Shown piece after piece: positions 6,027 to 7,127 of a stretch of DNA of 7,127 bases. The notes beneath the pieces were generated by a model. The model had not been told where the DNA came from. It was given only the letters and a program-made list of their open reading frames with translations, and ran no database searches. Within the stretch, counting starts at the first letter, position 1, and each line of letters starts with the position of its first letter. Both the position numbers and the translations under genes were made by a program. This DNA comes from Thermoplasmata archaeon (lineage in GTDB: Archaea > Thermoplasmatota > Thermoplasmata > GCA-020350865): NCBI GenBank assembly GCA_020350865.1, contig CP070726.1, positions 388,014-395,140 of the forward strand. Direction: 5' to 3'.

Positions 6027-6926
6027 TTAAAATGTCCAAAGGCCGCCATAGTTATCGAATATCTGGGGATTCATTGTTGCTCCGTACAGGTAGTAGGCAT
6101 CGGCTGTGGCCAACGGGGCAGCGTAATCGAAGGCCTCCTCAACAGTATTATAGGTATATAGGCCGCTTCCCGAATGGCCGACATAGTGGTACGTGAATAC
6201 GCCGTTTTGCATGGCCGCCGTGCCATCATAGGATAGCTCCTCTTCAGCGCATGCCGTTACAACCACCCGTCCTGTTCCTGCTATATCGTCCATACCACCG
6301 GAATAGCACGAGTCAAATATGAATGCTATCTTTTCCGAGGCAAACGATGAAAATTTCGCACGGAGCTGCCCGTCGAGTATCAGGTAAAGGTCCGCAGTTA
6401 CTATCGCCTCATCAGTGTACTCATCGTCACCGTCATCATAGCCATCGTAGGTGCTTCCGTGTCCGCTGTAGAAGAACACGCATTCCGAGGTTGTCTTTTC
6501 CTCTTTGCCGTTCATCCAGTCTATAGCTTTCAGGATGTTGCGTGCCGAGGCTTTTGCGTTCAACAGCAGTTTGATGTTGTCCTCTGGGTAGTCTTTCGAG
6601 ATGAGGTAGTTGTACATGTCCACAGCATCATCGTCAGTGTAGAGCAGGTCGTTACCTATGCCCTTATAATCGGCAATTCCTATGACCACTGCCCACTTGT
6701 CAACTGCCGGTGGTTCTGGTGGTTTCCCGCCTCCACCGCCTCCGCCGCCCCCACCACCCGGAGTTCCCGGGGGTTTGGCTTTCTCATAGACACCTTTGAA
6801 ACCATCTCCATCCTTCACAATTCCCGTGTCTTCTCCATCAACACTTGCGAGTACCGGTGTTGCAATCGATATTAAAAACAGGATACCGATGGCAATACAC
6901 CCTATTCTTATGTATTTGTTTGTCAT
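6027..6926 (-). CDS. Secreted caspase-like cysteine peptidase (family C14, metacaspase/orthocaspase type)
   Basis: 299 residues. Residues 1-27 are a signal peptide (Lys/Arg start, hydrophobic core, VLA before the probable cleavage). A short spacer leads to eleven consecutive glycines (57-67) in a Pro/Gly linker, then the caspase fold (about 76-299): WAVVIGIADY (78-87), TDDDA (97-101), the catalytic His in YSGHGS (H156) and the catalytic Cys in FDSCYSGG (C207). The Asp before Ser-Cys is the metacaspase form, which fits cleavage after Arg or Lys rather than Asp. The acidic run at 161-173 just after the His loop might bind calcium; both points are inference. A C-terminal NPQIFDNYGG motif closes the fold. 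No membrane anchor or sorting signal follows, so the product is probably released. Its targets and role are unknown. GAGGAGGG (6936-6943) is a good ribosome binding site about 9 nt before the ATG. Confidence 0.92.
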   Translation of the reverse strand: MTNKYIRIGCIAIGILFLISIATPVLASVDGEDTGIVKDGDGFKGVYEKAKPPGTPGGGGGGGGGGGKPPEPPAVDKWAVVIGIADYKGIGNDLLYTDDDAVDMYNYLISKDYPEDNIKLLLNAKASARNILKAIDWMNGKEEKTTSECVFFYSGHGSTYDGYDDGDDEYTDEAIVTADLYLILDGQLRAKFSSFASEKIAFIFDSCYSGGMDDIAGTGRVVVTACAEEELSYDGTAAMQNGVFTYHYVGHSGSGLYTYNTVEEAFDYAAPLATADAYYLYGATMNPQIFDNYGGLWTF

Positions 6927-6983
6927 TTGTTCGTTCCCTCCTCATGTTTTGCTCAGTGCTTGGGTTTTATCGGTGCCATACAT

Positions 6984-7007
6984 CGATATGGTTATTTAAA
7001 CATATCG
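6984..7007 (-). promoter_or_regulatory. Caspase promoter: TATA box inside a 7-bp-arm inverted repeat
   Basis: On the reverse strand TTTAAATA at 6993-7000 is the likely TATA box, predicting a start near 6970 and a leader of about 44 nt that carries the strong GAGGAGGG ribosome binding site. Perfect arms CGATATG (6984-6990) and CATATCG (7001-7007) enclose the 10-nt spacer that is the TATA box. The geometry suggests a repressor that shields the TATA box. The operator function is inferred. Confidence 0.55.
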
Positions 7008-7074
7008 CAGCCCTTCATTAAAACCTAACTAATCAAGGTCTGCCATTATTGATGCCTAATACCTCACATATTGA

Positions 7075-7127
7075 ATGACCGTGGGCCAGCGCCTCATCAT
7101 ATCCATGACCAGTATCTTACTTATCCA
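7075..7127 (+). CDS. Possible N-terminus of a membrane protein cut by the right edge (partial)
   Basis: An ATG directly after an in-frame TGA opens a frame to the edge, reading MTVGQRLIISMTSILLI. A short polar start with Gly-x-Arg-Leu and then a hydrophobic stretch is typical of the first membrane helix of sensor kinases and methyl-accepting chemotaxis proteins, but 17 residues cannot decide this. No ribosome binding site and no good TATA box is seen. The reverse strand offers a rival: a frame open from the edge to a TAG at 7056-7058 (ending RRWPTVIQYVRY), which would be the C-terminus of a gene upstream of the caspase. Between here and the caspase gene I see only the caspase promoter. Confidence 0.3.
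   Translation, partial: MTVGQRLIISMTSILLI

Noticed and set aside
7056..7127. Reverse-strand C-terminal fragment ending RRWPTVIQYVRY
   Set aside because: Only 23 codons are available and no family can be named; the forward ATG at 7075 with a hydrophobic start is slightly favoured, but the choice is open.

Overview
The window looks archaeal, most likely from a euryarchaeon of the Thermoplasmatota type. This is inference: no rRNA or tRNA is present. The signs are TATA boxes about 26 nt before several start codons (leaderless transcripts), oligo-T ends instead of clear hairpin terminators, a queC-queE pair that in archaea feeds archaeosine synthesis, and secreted proteins with a single N-terminal signal peptide. 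Base composition looks uniform by eye and I see no insertion sequence, integrase, CRISPR array or RNA gene.

Layout. 1-65: probable acidic tail of a gene entering from the left. 171-1286 (-): a protein with four zinc ribbons joined by long Arg/Pro/Gly/Tyr-rich disordered linkers. 1390-2583 (-): a secreted, membrane-anchored protein with a PPC domain. It is divergent from 2702-3973 (+), a CPA2-type cation/proton antiporter. The antiporter converges with queE (3970-4599, -) and their stop codons overlap. queE is coupled by an ATGA overlap to queC (4596-5303, -). A 160-nt divergent region leads to 5464-5988 (+), a CbiX-like chelatase variant. This converges on a secreted caspase-family peptidase (6027-6926, -). 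The last ~200 nt hold the peptidase promoter and probably the first codons of a membrane protein running off the right edge.

Only queC-queE form an evident functional unit: they make CDG and then preQ0, the 7-deazaguanine precursor of archaeosine in tRNA. Most other genes have their own promoter, so this is a patchwork of short transcription units and not one system. Two proteins are probably extracytoplasmic (PPC protein and caspase), one is an integral membrane transporter, and the rest are cytoplasmic.

The most unusual items are the four-ribbon disordered protein, the CbiX-like protein with a histidine-rich insertion, the secreted caspase with a poly-glycine linker, and the promoters. Three TATA boxes sit between perfect inverted-repeat arms of 6-7 bp, and the cbiX-like promoter has both a direct repeat one helical turn apart and a 7-bp-arm palindrome just downstream.
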